In this document: positions 9,775 to 18,947 of the stretch, piece by piece | How the letters are laid out: each line of letters opens with the position of its first letter | How positions within the stretch are numbered: the stretch's first letter is position 1 | Source: Halomonas saccharevitans | Lineage (GTDB): Bacteria; Pseudomonadota; Gammaproteobacteria; Pseudomonadales; Halomonadaceae | Direction of reading: 5' to 3' | Length of the DNA stretch: 64,000 bases | Assembly: GCF_900116405.1 (NCBI RefSeq) | Contig: NZ_FPAQ01000013.1 | Location: 1-64,000 of the forward strand | The notes under the pieces: generated by a model | The model's database searches: none | Seen by the model: the letters and a program-made list of their open reading frames with translations, nothing else | What the model was told of the DNA's origin: nothing | Position numbers and translations under genes: made by a program

Positions 9775-10691
9775 CAGGCCTGCAGGAAATCCCGCGGCAA
9801 CTTCATCATCTGCCGCCACAGCTTCTCGACGCCTGGCTTGTGCACCAGCGAGCAGCGGTAGAGACGAATCTCCAACGGCACGTCCCACTGTTCGCCACCG
9901 GCGCGCACCAGGCGGCCGTCCTTGAGCTCCTGGCGAATGCAGAAGTCGGGAATCCAGGCCATGCCCATGCCCTGCATCACCATGCCCTTCAGGCCCTCGG
10001 CCATGGCAGTCTCGTAGACGGTGCGCAGTCGCATGCGCACCGGGTCGTTCTTGAGCAGCATGCGCACGCTGCGCCCGAGAAAGGCGCCCTGGGTATAGGC
10101 CAGGTAGGGAATCGATTCCTGGCCTTCGAGGGTGAAGCGCGGCTTGCCCTGCTCGTCGGGCAGGCAGACGGGCAGCATCTTCACCTGGCCGATGGAGAAG
10201 GAGGGAAAGACCTCGGCATCCAGCTGCATGCTGGCGTAGGGGTCGTAGTAGGCCAGCATCAGGTCGCAGTTGCCCTCACGCAGCACGTGGATAGCATCGC
10301 CCACGTTCATGGCGACCAGCCGTGTCGGCAGCTCACCGAGGCCCTGCTGCAGGCGGGAGATCCACTGCGGATAGAAGCTCAGGGCCAGCGAGTGGGCGGC
10401 GACGATGTCCAGCGCCTCATTGGCCATGGCCAGGCCGCGCAGGTGGCCGAGGCTCTCGTTGAGCTGCTCGACGATGTTGCGGGCGGTGACCAGGAACAGC
10501 TGCCCTTCCGGGGTGAGGTCCACCGGCGTGGTGGAGCGGTCGACCAGAGTCACGCCCACGGCCTGCTCCAGGGAGCGAATGCGCCGGCTGAAGGCCGGCT
10601 GGGTGACGTGGCGCTGACGGGCCGAGCCCGAGAAGCTGCGCGTGCTGGCCAGGGCGACGAAGTCTTCCAGCCATTTGGTCTCGAGGTTCAC
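9774..10691 (-). CDS. LysR-family regulator, HypT/YjiE-like
   Basis: 305-residue LysR-type transcription factor. The N-terminal winged helix reads NLETKWLEDFVAL then TQPAFSRRIRSLEQAVGV, which closely follows the E. coli hypochlorite sensor HypT (NIETKWLYDF, SQPAFSRRIRALEQAIGV). HypT is activated by methionine oxidation, and this protein has a methionine-rich stretch, MVMQGMGMAW, in the effector domain. Translation appears to begin at a GTG with GGGGAG upstream. A role in the response to reactive chlorine or other oxidants is inference from family likeness; target genes are unknown. Confidence 0.8.
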   Translation of the reverse strand: MNLETKWLEDFVALASTRSFSGSARQRHVTQPAFSRRIRSLEQAVGVTLVDRSTTPVDLTPEGQLFLVTARNIVEQLNESLGHLRGLAMANEALDIVAAHSLALSFYPQWISRLQQGLGELPTRLVAMNVGDAIHVLREGNCDLMLAYYDPYASMQLDAEVFPSFSIGQVKMLPVCLPDEQGKPRFTLEGQESIPYLAYTQGAFLGRSVRMLLKNDPVRMRLRTVYETAMAEGLKGMVMQGMGMAWIPDFCIRQELKDGRLVRAGGEQWDVPLEIRLYRCSLVHKPGVEKLWRQMMKLPRDFLQA

Positions 10692-10785
10692 CAGGACTCC
10701 CCAGGATATCGTGATGCCTGCCCCCCGACGGGGAGCGTTTGAAGCCCGCTAATGTACCCCAGCCGGGAGCGCGACCCAAGCCGCA

Positions 10786-12228
10786 TCACTGGATCGGCGA
10801 GAGCAGGTAGGCGGCCCGAGAGAGCAGCTTTCGCCACAGCGGGCGACGCGTGAGCTCCTCGAGCGTGACGCGACGGCAGTCGCCGAAGTCGCGCTCGAGC
10901 ATCTGGCGCACCTCGGCGGCGAAGCGCCGGTCAGGCACCACGGCGGTGATCTCGAAGTTGAGCCGAAACGAGCGGTTGTCGAGATTCACCGTGCCCACGC
11001 TGGCGGCGACGTCGTCGATCAGCATGACCTTCTGATGCAGGAAGCCCGGCTGGTAGCGGAAGACCTTGACCCCGGCGCGCAGCATGTCGGGCAGGAAGGA
11101 GAAGGCCGAGAGGAAGACCAGCAGGTGGTCGGGCCGCTCGGGCATCATGATCCTCACATCCACCCCGCGCATCGCCGCCAAGCGCAGCGCGTCCTGCACG
11201 CCCTGGTCGGGCACGAAGTAGGGGCTCGTCACCCACAGCCGCTCATGGGCGCTGTGGATCGCGTGCTGCACCAGCAGGCTCGCCGTCTCCAGCTGATCCG
11301 CCGGCCCCGAGGGCACGATCACCACGCTCTGGCTCTCCGCCAGGCCCTCGTCCTGGCGGTCGCCTGCAAAGGGCACGGGGGTCCAGGTCAGCGAGATCAT
11401 CTCGCCGGTGGCCCAGTGCCAGTCCTCCCAGAAGGCCTCCTGCAGCCCCAGCACGCTGGGGCCGCTGAGTTTCAGGTGGGTGTCGCGCCAGTGGCCGAGG
11501 CGCGGGTTCTCGCCCAGGTACTCCGTACCGACGTTGAAGCCGCCGGTCCAGCCCTCGCGGCCGTCCACCACCAGTACCTTGCGGTGATTGCGGAAGTTGA
11601 GCTGGAAGCGATGTTTCAGGCCCCGCGAGGAGCGAAAGGCGCTTACCTCCACGCCGGCCATGCGCAGATCGCGGAGGTAGCGCTCGGGAAGGCTGTGGGA
11701 GCCGATCTCGTCAAACAGGAAGCACACCCGCACTCCCCTCTCGGCGGCGCGCTGCAGGCGCTGCTTGAGCTCGAGCCCCAGGGCGTCATCGCGCACGATG
11801 AAGAACTGAATGAGGATGTACTCCTCGGCGGCTTCGATGCCGGCAAACAGGCTCTCGAAGGTGGCCTCGCCGTCGACCAGCAGCTCGGCTCGGTTGCCCC
11901 GGGTGAGCGGCATCAGGGCGAGCTGCTCCACCGCGCGTATGTCGGCATTGCTGGCAGATGACAGGTAGGGTTCGAAACGATCCCGGTAACGGTGCAGCTG
12001 GCGGCGCAGCACGCTGTCGCGCTCGCCCCGGGCCAGCACGTAGCCATAGAATCGCGGGCGGCCGAAGATCCAGTAGGCCGGCACCGCCAGGTAGGGCATG
12101 GTTAAAAGCGAGATGATCCAGGCGATGGCGCCCTGAGAAGTGCGCGCCGACATCAGGGCCAGCACCGCCGAGAGTATGCCCAGCACGTATATCAGGAAGA
12201 TCGCCAGGCCAATCAGCCAGGAGGTCAT
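10786..12228 (-). CDS. cls: Cardiolipin synthase
   Basis: Phospholipase D-superfamily membrane enzyme, 480 residues, condensing phosphatidylglycerol into cardiolipin. Two N-terminal membrane segments (about residues 5-28 and 36-56) are followed by two HKD motifs: His215-Lys217-Asp222 in HRKVLVVDG, and His398-Lys400-Asp405 in HQKVMLIDD. The length fits ClsA. The ATG at 12228 places the first membrane helix at the N-terminus; a longer frame adds an unrelated leader. Cardiolipin content is known to matter for osmotic tolerance, which fits a halophile. Confidence 0.93.
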   Translation of the reverse strand: MTSWLIGLAIFLIYVLGILSAVLALMSARTSQGAIAWIISLLTMPYLAVPAYWIFGRPRFYGYVLARGERDSVLRRQLHRYRDRFEPYLSSASNADIRAVEQLALMPLTRGNRAELLVDGEATFESLFAGIEAAEEYILIQFFIVRDDALGLELKQRLQRAAERGVRVCFLFDEIGSHSLPERYLRDLRMAGVEVSAFRSSRGLKHRFQLNFRNHRKVLVVDGREGWTGGFNVGTEYLGENPRLGHWRDTHLKLSGPSVLGLQEAFWEDWHWATGEMISLTWTPVPFAGDRQDEGLAESQSVVIVPSGPADQLETASLLVQHAIHSAHERLWVTSPYFVPDQGVQDALRLAAMRGVDVRIMMPERPDHLLVFLSAFSFLPDMLRAGVKVFRYQPGFLHQKVMLIDDVAASVGTVNLDNRSFRLNFEITAVVPDRRFAAEVRQMLERDFGDCRRVTLEELTRRPLWRKLLSRAAYLLSPIQ

Positions 12229-12314
12229 GGTCGGGTCCCCGTTCCGTGGGACGACGGCGTGGCCGTCCGAAAACACAATGTCCTGTTGCCTACCCGCCCA
12301 GCATACCCCTAACG

Positions 12315-12346
12315 ACGACGGCCCCACCAGATGGCGGGGCCGTCGT
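12315..12346. terminator. Hairpin between fumarase and cardiolipin synthase genes
   Basis: ACGACGGCCCC and GGGGCCGTCGT form an 11-bp perfect stem with a 10-base loop, 17 bp past the fumarase stop on the minus strand. No T-run follows. Confidence 0.55.
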
Positions 12347-12363
12347 AAGCGTTCGCGTGAGAA

Positions 12364-13869
12364 TCAGGCGCGCTCGGCGATGATCTCCTTCCACTTCGCC
12401 GGGCCGGTCTGGTGCACGGACGTACCGGCGCTGTCGACTGCCACGGTCACCGGCATATCCTCGACCTCGAACTCATAGATCGCTTCCATGCCGAGGTCCT
12501 CGAAGCCCACCACACGGGCCTGCTTGATCGCCTGGGCGACCAGGTAGGCGGAGCCGCCCACCGCCATCAGGTAGACCGCCTGGTTGTCGCGGATCGCCTC
12601 GATGGCCGCCTCGCCGCGCTCGGCCTTGCCGACCATGCCCAGCAGGCCAGTCTCCTCGAGCATGGTACGGGTGAACTTGTCCATCCGCGTGGAGGTGGTC
12701 GGCCCGGCCGGCCCGACCACCTCGTCGCGCACCGGATCCACCGGGCCGACGTAGTAGATGAAGCGGCCCCGCATGTCGACGGGCAGCGGCTCGCCCTTGC
12801 CGATCATGTCGACCATGCGCTTGTGGGCGGCGTCGCGGCCGGTGAGCAGCTTGCCGTTGAGCAGCAGTGTGTCGCCAGGCCGCCAGGTCTTGACCTCCTC
12901 CGGCGTCACGCTGTCGAGGTCGACGCGTTTGACGTTGTCGCCCGCCTCGCGGGTGATCTCCGGCCAGTCCTCGAGCTTCGGTGTAGGCAGTGCCGCGGGG
13001 CCGGAGCCGTCCAGGGTGAAGTGCGCGTGGCGGGTGGCGGCGCAGTTGGGGATGATCGCCACCGGCTTGTTGGCGGCGTGGGTCGGATAGTCCTTGACCT
13101 TGATGTCGAGCACCGTGGTCAGCCCGCCCAGCCCCTGGGCGCCGATGCCGCTCCTGTTGACCTTGTCGAACAGCTCCAGGCGCAGCTCCTCGGCGCGGTT
13201 TGACGGGCCGCGCGCCTGCAGGTCCTGGATGTCGATGGGATCGAGCAGCGCCTCCTTGGCGATCTCCATGGCCTTCTCGGCGGTGCCGCCGATGCCGATG
13301 CCCAGCATGCCGGGCGGACACCAGCCGGCGCCCATCTTGGGCAGCTGCTCCATCACCCAGTCGACCACGCTGTCCGACGGGTTGAGCATGGCGAACTTGG
13401 ACTTGGCCTCGCTGCCGCCGCCCTTGGCCGCCACGTGTACCTCCACGGTGTCGCCGGGCACCAGCTTGTGGTGGATCACCGCGGGGGTGTTGTCCTTGGT
13501 GTTGGCGCGCTTGCCGTCGGGGTCGGCCAGCACCGAGGCGCGCAGCACGTTATCCGGCAGCTGATAGGCGCGACGCACGCCCTCGTTGATCATGTCGTCG
13601 AGGCTCATGTCGGCCTCGAAGCGGACGTTCATGCCGACATGCACGAAGACCGTGACGATGCCGGTGTCCTGGCAGATCGGGCGCTTGCCGAAGGCACACA
13701 TCCGCGAGTTGATCAGGATCTGCGCGATCGCGTCCTTGGCTGCCGGGTTCTCCTCCCGCTCGTAGGCCGCGGCCATGGCGTCGATGAAGTCCTTCGGATG
13801 GTAATAGGAGATGTACTGCAGGGCATCGGCGACGCTCTGGATCAGATCGTCCTGGCGAATCACGGTCAT
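12364..13869 (-). CDS. Fumarate hydratase, class I (4Fe-4S)
   Basis: Iron-sulfur fumarase of the TCA cycle, 501 residues, converting fumarate to L-malate. The three cluster-ligand cysteines are visible as Cys66 (PICQDTG), Cys184 (GWCPPG) and Cys276 (PNCAATRH). The N-terminal alpha and C-terminal beta parts are fused as in E. coli FumA/FumB. The ATG at 13869 (MTVIRQDDLI) follows AAGGAG; extra upstream codons have no family likeness. Such enzymes are oxygen- and superoxide-sensitive. Confidence 0.93.
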   Translation of the reverse strand: MTVIRQDDLIQSVADALQYISYYHPKDFIDAMAAAYEREENPAAKDAIAQILINSRMCAFGKRPICQDTGIVTVFVHVGMNVRFEADMSLDDMINEGVRRAYQLPDNVLRASVLADPDGKRANTKDNTPAVIHHKLVPGDTVEVHVAAKGGGSEAKSKFAMLNPSDSVVDWVMEQLPKMGAGWCPPGMLGIGIGGTAEKAMEIAKEALLDPIDIQDLQARGPSNRAEELRLELFDKVNRSGIGAQGLGGLTTVLDIKVKDYPTHAANKPVAIIPNCAATRHAHFTLDGSGPAALPTPKLEDWPEITREAGDNVKRVDLDSVTPEEVKTWRPGDTLLLNGKLLTGRDAAHKRMVDMIGKGEPLPVDMRGRFIYYVGPVDPVRDEVVGPAGPTTSTRMDKFTRTMLEETGLLGMVGKAERGEAAIEAIRDNQAVYLMAVGGSAYLVAQAIKQARVVGFEDLGMEAIYEFEVEDMPVTVAVDSAGTSVHQTGPAKWKEIIAERA

Positions 13870-14016
13870 GGGCAAGGAGCTCCTTGGCGTTGTCGGCATG
13901 CCTACCTGCGCTGTGAGATGGCGCCTCGGTGGGCCTGAACGGCGGGCATTATACCCTACCCTCGAGGCTGTCGACATTCTCGCCAATGGTCGGAGCTGCT
14001 GTTTAGTAGCAATGAT

Positions 14017-14033
14017 AGATAACGGTATAAATC
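14017..14033. repeat. 17-bp repeat, copy 1 (downstream of nei)
   Basis: AGATAACGGTATAAATC lies three bases beyond the nei stop codon. An exact copy in the same orientation is at 46664-46680, beyond gcvT. It is AT-rich against a GC-rich background. Confidence 0.6.
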
Positions 14034-14036
14034 TTA

Positions 14037-14867
14037 TTAGCGGGAAGGCTCAGGTTGACAGCTGGGGCAGAAATAGATGCGTCGTGAGCTCACCGAGGTA
14101 CGTTCGATCGCGGCCCCGCAGGCGTGGCACGCCAACCCCTCGCGCTCGAAGACGGCGAAGCGCCAGCGGCGTCGGGAGGCGCCTCGGGCACGATCGGCAG
14201 ACGCCCACTCCTCACGATTGGTCACCCCGGCCTCGTCGTAGGCCTGGCGCGTGACCGAGAGGATGCACTGCGCCAGGCGTGCCAGCCTCTCCTCCTCGAG
14301 GGCTTGGGGCTTCACGCGATGATGGAGGCCGGCGAAGAACAGGATCTCGGAGCGCAGGTAGTTGCCGATGCCGGCGAACAACCCCTGATCGAGCAGCAGC
14401 CCGCCCAGGCCCCGGCGGCGAAAGCGCGGCTCGAGAAGACGCGTCATGGCCTGCTCCACCGTCACCCCGTGGGTCAGGACGTCCGGGCCGAGGCGCGACA
14501 GAAACGGGTGCTCGTCGAGCCGCTCGGCATCCCACAGCGAGACGTCCGAGGCGCTGTAGAGGCTGGCCGCCCTGCCCTCGGCGACCAGGCGCACCCGCAG
14601 CGAGCGGCCGGTGTCCGGCTCGCGTTCGGCATCATGCAGCTTCCAGACTCCGTAGAGCTGGTTGTGGGAATAGAGCACGCGGCCGTCGTTGAAACGGGTC
14701 AGAAGCGCCTTGCCCCAGCTGTCCACGGCGTCTACCTCACGTCCGATCAGTGAGGCGGCCTGCCCCGCCAACTCGGGAAAGGCGAACCAGGCGTCATCGA
14801 GACGCCGACCGGCAATCTGGCGATGCACGCGGTCGGCGGCGCGACGGATCTCGGGCCCTTCAGGCAT
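14037..14867 (-). CDS. nei: Endonuclease VIII (DNA glycosylase/AP lyase)
   Basis: Base-excision repair enzyme that removes oxidised pyrimidines and nicks the strand. The N-terminus MPEGPEIRRAAD, with catalytic Pro2 and Glu3, and the blocks DAWFAFPEL, GKALLT and YSHNQLYGVW match E. coli Nei rather than MutM. A helix-two-turn-helix region (LLLDQGLFAGIGNYLR) and a C-terminal zinc finger (CHAC and CPSC) are present. It is 276 residues, near the usual 263. It sits between fumarase and uvrB, all on the minus strand but with separate signals. Confidence 0.93.
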   Translation of the reverse strand: MPEGPEIRRAADRVHRQIAGRRLDDAWFAFPELAGQAASLIGREVDAVDSWGKALLTRFNDGRVLYSHNQLYGVWKLHDAEREPDTGRSLRVRLVAEGRAASLYSASDVSLWDAERLDEHPFLSRLGPDVLTHGVTVEQAMTRLLEPRFRRRGLGGLLLDQGLFAGIGNYLRSEILFFAGLHHRVKPQALEEERLARLAQCILSVTRQAYDEAGVTNREEWASADRARGASRRRWRFAVFEREGLACHACGAAIERTSVSSRRIYFCPSCQPEPSR

Positions 14868-14926
14868 GCGGAAACCTCGATAAGGGTGAGCGAGAGGCGT
14901 TGGGGGCCGGGAAAACCTCGAACATA

Positions 14927-16954
14927 TCAGGCGGAACCCAGCATCAGCTGACGCTCCTTGAGCGCGTGCAGGCGATCGCGCAGGCGAGCGGCCTCCTCGA
15001 ACTCCAGGTTCTGCGCCGCCTCGTGCATGCCGTCCTCGACCCGGGAGACCTCCTTGAGCAGCTCCTGGGGCGACAGCTCGGCGGGATCGTAGACCGCCTC
15101 GCGCTCGGCGACCTTGCGTTCGCCGCGGCGCCCCTTGCCTTTCTTGCCGGGAGCCTGGGCGGCCTCCATGATATCGGCGACCGAACGCGTGACGGTGGTC
15201 GGGGTGATCCCGTGGGCCTCGTTATGGGCGATCTGCTTGTCGCGACGCCTGTCGGTCTCTTCCATGGCGCGACGCATGGAGTCGGTGACCCGGTCGCCGT
15301 AGAGGATCGCCTTGCCGTGGGCGTTACGCGCGGCGCGACCCATGGTCTGAATCAGCGAGCGCTCGTTGCGCAGGAAGCCTTCCTTGTCGGCATCGAGGAT
15401 CGCCACCAGCGAGACCTCGGGAATATCGAGGCCCTCGCGCAGCAGGTTGATCCCCACCAGCACGTCGAACTTGCCCAGGCGCAGGTCGCGGATGATCTCC
15501 ACGCGTTCCACGGTGTCGATGTCGGAGTGAAGGTAGCGCACCCGTACGTCGTGCTCGTCCAGGTACTCGGTGAGATCCTCGGCCATGCGCTTGGTCAGCG
15601 TGGTCACCAGCACCCGCTCCCCCACCTCGGTACGCGTGCGAATCTCGGAGAGCAGGTCATCGACCTGGGTGGTGGCCGCGCGCACCTCGATCTCCGGGTC
15701 GAGCAGTCCGGTCGGCCGCACCACCTGCTCGACCACCTGACCGGCGTGCTCGGCCTCGTAGGGGCCGGGCGTGGCGGAGACGAAGATCGTCTGCGGGCAG
15801 ATGCGCTCCCACTCCTCGAACTTCATCGGGCGGTTATCGAGCGCCGAGGGCAGGCGGAAGCCGTACTCCACCAGGGTCTCCTTGCGCGAGCGGTCGCCCT
15901 TGTACATGCCGCCCACCTGGGGAACGCTGACGTGGGACTCGTCGATGAACAGCAGCGCATCGGCCGGCAGGTAGTCGAAGAAGGTCGGCGGCGGCGCGCC
16001 GGGGTCGCGCCCGGAGAGGTAGCGCGAGTAGTTCTCGATGCCGTTGCAGTAACCCAGCTCCAGCATCATCTCGATGTCATAGAGGGTGCGCTGCTCCAGG
16101 CGCTGGGCCTCGACCAGCTTGTCCTGCTTGCGCAGCTGGTCGAGGCGCGTGGAAAGCTCGGCCTTGATCTCGTCGATGGCGCCGAGGATGGTCTCCCGCG
16201 GCGTCACATAGTGCGACTTGGGATAGATGGTCATGCGCGGCACCTTGCCCCGTACCTCGCCGGTGAGCGGATCGAACAGGCTGATGGTGTCGATCTCGTC
16301 GTCGAAGAGCTCGACGCGCACCGCCTCGTCCTCGGCGTCGGCCGGGAAGATGTCGATCACGTCACCGCGCACCCGATAGGTGCCGCGCTTGAAGTCCATG
16401 TCGTTGCGGGTGTACTGCAGCTCCGCCAGGCGGCGCAGGAGGGCACGCTGGTCGATCTGCTCGCCACGGGTAACGTGCAGGCGCATCTTCAGGTACTGGT
16501 CGGGATCGCCCAGGCCGTAGATCGCCGATACCGAGACCACGATGATCGCATCGCGGCGCTCCAGCAGCGCCTTGGTGGCCGAGAGGCGCATCTGCTCGAT
16601 GTGGTCGTTGATCGAAGCATCCTTCTCGATGAAGGTGTCCGACGACGGCACGTAGGCCTCGGGCTGGTAATAATCGTAGTAGGAGACGAAGTACTCGACG
16701 GCGTTGTCGGGGAAGAACGACTTGAACTCGCCATAGAGCTGCGCGGCCAGGGTCTTGTTGGGCGCCATCACGATGGTCGGGCGCTGCAGACGCTCGACCA
16801 CGTTGGCCATGCTGAAGGTCTTGCCCGAGCCCGTCACGCCCAACAGCGTCTGGTGGGCCAGCCCCGAGTCGAGCCCACCGATCAGGCCCTCGATGGCCGC
16901 GGGTTGGTCGCCGGCCGGCTGGAACTTGGACTGCAGACGAAAGGGCTTGCTCAT
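14927..16954 (-). CDS. uvrB: UvrABC system protein B
   Basis: Excinuclease subunit that verifies damage and recruits UvrC in nucleotide excision repair. 675 residues, the usual length. Walker A GVTGSGKT is at residues 39-46. The beta-hairpin region with [12 protein letters not shown] follows, then helicase motifs including [11 protein letters not shown] and MGRAARN, and a C-terminal UvrC-binding UVR domain ([16 protein letters not shown]). The gene has its own start at [10 protein letters not shown]; OsmC begins 500 bp upstream on the same strand. Confidence 0.97.
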   Translation of the reverse strand: MSKPFRLQSKFQPAGDQPAAIEGLIGGLDSGLAHQTLLGVTGSGKTFSMANVVERLQRPTIVMAPNKTLAAQLYGEFKSFFPDNAVEYFVSYYDYYQPEAYVPSSDTFIEKDASINDHIEQMRLSATKALLERRDAIIVVSVSAIYGLGDPDQYLKMRLHVTRGEQIDQRALLRRLAELQYTRNDMDFKRGTYRVRGDVIDIFPADAEDEAVRVELFDDEIDTISLFDPLTGEVRGKVPRMTIYPKSHYVTPRETILGAIDEIKAELSTRLDQLRKQDKLVEAQRLEQRTLYDIEMMLELGYCNGIENYSRYLSGRDPGAPPPTFFDYLPADALLFIDESHVSVPQVGGMYKGDRSRKETLVEYGFRLPSALDNRPMKFEEWERICPQTIFVSATPGPYEAEHAGQVVEQVVRPTGLLDPEIEVRAATTQVDDLLSEIRTRTEVGERVLVTTLTKRMAEDLTEYLDEHDVRVRYLHSDIDTVERVEIIRDLRLGKFDVLVGINLLREGLDIPEVSLVAILDADKEGFLRNERSLIQTMGRAARNAHGKAILYGDRVTDSMRRAMEETDRRRDKQIAHNEAHGITPTTVTRSVADIMEAAQAPGKKGKGRRGERKVAEREAVYDPAELSPQELLKEVSRVEDGMHEAAQNLEFEEAARLRDRLHALKERQLMLGSA

Positions 16955-17020
16955 GGCGGCTCCGATGGCGAGCCGGACGCCCTCACGGCGCCCGGGAAGA
17001 AGACGACGCCGGGCGCGGGG

Positions 17021-17458
17021 TCAGGCGTCGGCGCGGGTAGCGGTGCGCTGGTCGGCGAGGCGGGTCGAGACCTCCACGGTGGAGGTGGTCATCAGCCGGT
17101 GGATCGGGCACTTGTCGCTGATCTCCTCGAGCCGCTTCTGTTGCTCGGCGTCCTCGATGCCGTGAAAGGCCATGGCCACGTCCAGGCGATAGGTCCCGTG
17201 GCGCTCCTGGCTGTCGTCGCGGTTGACCGTGACGCTCACGCCCGACAGCGGCCACTGCTTGCGGCGCGCGTACATCATGGCCGTGATCGCCTTGCAGGCG
17301 CCCAGGGAGAGATCGAAGTAGTCGTGGGGATCCGGGGCGCTGTTCTCGCCGCCGTAGGCCTCGGGCACATCGACGAAGAGGTCCTCGAATCCGTCCAGCT
17401 CGACCCGCTGACGATAGATATGGTTACGCTCGCTGACGACTTCAATGGTCTTCTTCAT
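17021..17458 (-). CDS. OsmC-family peroxiredoxin-like protein
   Basis: 145-residue OsmC/Ohr-superfamily protein. The two redox cysteines of the family are Cys55 in SLGACKA and Cys117 in DKCPIH. The arrangement resembles the YhfA/OsmC branch rather than classic Ohr. A strong GGAGGTG ribosome-binding site precedes the ATG at 17458. It likely reduces organic hydroperoxides in the cytoplasm using thiol reductants; the exact substrate is not known. uvrB follows 66 bp downstream on the same strand. Confidence 0.85.
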   Translation of the reverse strand: MKKTIEVVSERNHIYRQRVELDGFEDLFVDVPEAYGGENSAPDPHDYFDLSLGACKAITAMMYARRKQWPLSGVSVTVNRDDSQERHGTYRLDVAMAFHGIEDAEQQKRLEEISDKCPIHRLMTTSTVEVSTRLADQRTATRADA

Positions 17459-17526
17459 GTCACCTCCAAATCACCTTCCCTGGAACTTCACCTCGAACAT
17501 AAACGCCTCATCGGGTCGCCGTCCGG

Positions 17527-17724
17527 TCACTTCACCTCGATGCCGAGCTTGAGGTCCTTGATAACTTTGATCAGCGCCTCGCGGCGGGCCTTGCCCTCGA
17601 CTTCCGCGCCGTGGCGACCGACCTCGACAGTGTCGACGCCGTCGAGCATCATCAGGGCGGTGGTGATGCGGTTGACCTGGTCGGCGTTCTCGACGCCCTG
17701 AAAGCTCAGCGACTGTTGGGCCAT
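17527..17724 (-). CDS. Small heavy-metal-associated-fold protein without CxxC
   Basis: 65-residue protein whose pattern (QQSLSFQGVENADQVNRI, then LDGVDTVEVGRHGAEVEGKA) suggests the beta-alpha-beta-beta-alpha-beta ferredoxin-like fold of HMA domains. The usual metal-binding CxxC is absent, and no cysteine is present at all. AGGAG precedes the ATG at 17724. Function is unknown; it may be a regulatory or protein-interaction domain. It lies 68 bp upstream of osmC and could share its transcript. Confidence 0.65.
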   Translation of the reverse strand: MAQQSLSFQGVENADQVNRITTALMMLDGVDTVEVGRHGAEVEGKARREALIKVIKDLKLGIEVK

Positions 17725-17875
17725 GATCGGCTCCTGAGAGGAATGAAAGGGTGCATAAGAGTAGGCATCGAGTCTAGCACGCCACCGAGGTACCGGGCAG
17801 CGCTTGCAATGCCGCTCCGTCGCCCGCATCTAGCGCAGCATCAAGCCCGACACCGAATCACGAGGAGCCCCGCAG

Positions 17876-18910
17876 ATGAAGGATTGGATCGCTGCCACCG
17901 GCGGCCGGCAGGAGGCCGGTCATCGCGTGACGTTCGAGACGCCCGCGGCACCCCGGGTCGCCCTGGATACGACGGTGATGACGCCGCTCGCCCACCTCGG
18001 GGTGCTCGACGTCGAGGGTGCCGATGCCGAGCGTTTCCTGCAGGGCCAGACCAGCGCCCAGTTGTCACTGGCCGACGGCGGCTTCGCGCCGCTGACCTGC
18101 TTCTGCACCCCCAAGGGACGCGTGCTGGCCAACGCCCAACTGATGCGCATCGCCCCGGCACATTTCCGCCTGATCATGCATGCGAGCCTGGTACCATCTC
18201 TCGCCGAGCACCTGGCGAAGTTCGCCGCCTTCTACAAGGCCGAACTGCGAGTTCGCGACGACCTGGCGCTGCTCGGCCTGATCGGCCGCGAGGCCCCGGC
18301 GCTTGCCGAGGTGCGCTTCGATGCCGCAGCACCCCGGCCCTGGCATCAGGCCGGCGACGAGGCAGTCCAGCTGCTGGCCCACCCCGGGCCGCGGCCTCGT
18401 CTGCTGGTCTGCCTGCCGGCCGAACGCGTCGAGGAAGACTGGCAGCGGCTCAAGGAGCACGCCACGCCTGTCGACAACGCCGTCTGGCGGCTGCAAGACA
18501 TCCAGGCCGGGCTCGCCTGGCTCAACGCCGAGCAGCGCGACACCTACCTGCCGCAGATGATCAACTGGGAGGCGCTGGGCGGCATCAGCTTCAAGAAGGG
18601 CTGCTATACCGGTCAGGAGGTGGTCGCCCGCGCCCACTTCCGCGGCCAGGTCAAGAAGCGTCTGGTGCGGGCCCAGCTCGACGGCGGCCTGCTGCCGGAG
18701 CCCGGCAGCGCCATCGAGGACGCCAACGACAAGCGCCTCGGCGAAGTGCTGGGGGCCGAGCTCGACGCCTACGGCGAGGCCGAGGTGCTGGCGGTGATGA
18801 GCACCAAGGAGCCCGCCCTGCCCCTGCGCTGCGCCGGCCAGAAGCTCAAGCTGCTGAAACTGCCCTATGCGGTGGAACGGCTGGATCCGGAGGCGCTGGC
18901 GGCTCGCTAG
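17876..18910 (+). CDS. ygfZ: tRNA-modifying, folate-binding protein YgfZ
   Basis: 344-residue YgfZ/GcvT-like protein that supports maturation or repair of some iron-sulfur enzymes in a folate-dependent way. The family signature KGCYTGQE carries the conserved Cys243. The N-terminal part holds FLQGQTSAQL and CTPKGRVLA, typical of YgfZ. GAGGAG lies before the ATG at 17876. It is divergent from the 65-residue protein gene and convergent with tatD. Confidence 0.9.
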   Translation: MKDWIAATGGRQEAGHRVTFETPAAPRVALDTTVMTPLAHLGVLDVEGADAERFLQGQTSAQLSLADGGFAPLTCFCTPKGRVLANAQLMRIAPAHFRLIMHASLVPSLAEHLAKFAAFYKAELRVRDDLALLGLIGREAPALAEVRFDAAAPRPWHQAGDEAVQLLAHPGPRPRLLVCLPAERVEEDWQRLKEHATPVDNAVWRLQDIQAGLAWLNAEQRDTYLPQMINWEALGGISFKKGCYTGQEVVARAHFRGQVKKRLVRAQLDGGLLPEPGSAIEDANDKRLGEVLGAELDAYGEAEVLAVMSTKEPALPLRCAGQKLKLLKLPYAVERLDPEALAAR

Positions 18911-18947
18911 GCCCTCCACCACCGGCCATCCGCGCTGCGAGAGCCGA

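Noticed and set aside
14750..17701. Very long plus-strand open frame opposite uvrB
   Set aside because: Long open frames antisense to real genes are expected in such GC-rich DNA. This one has no ribosome-binding site and is full of Leu/Gly/Arg/His; uvrB on the other strand is clear.
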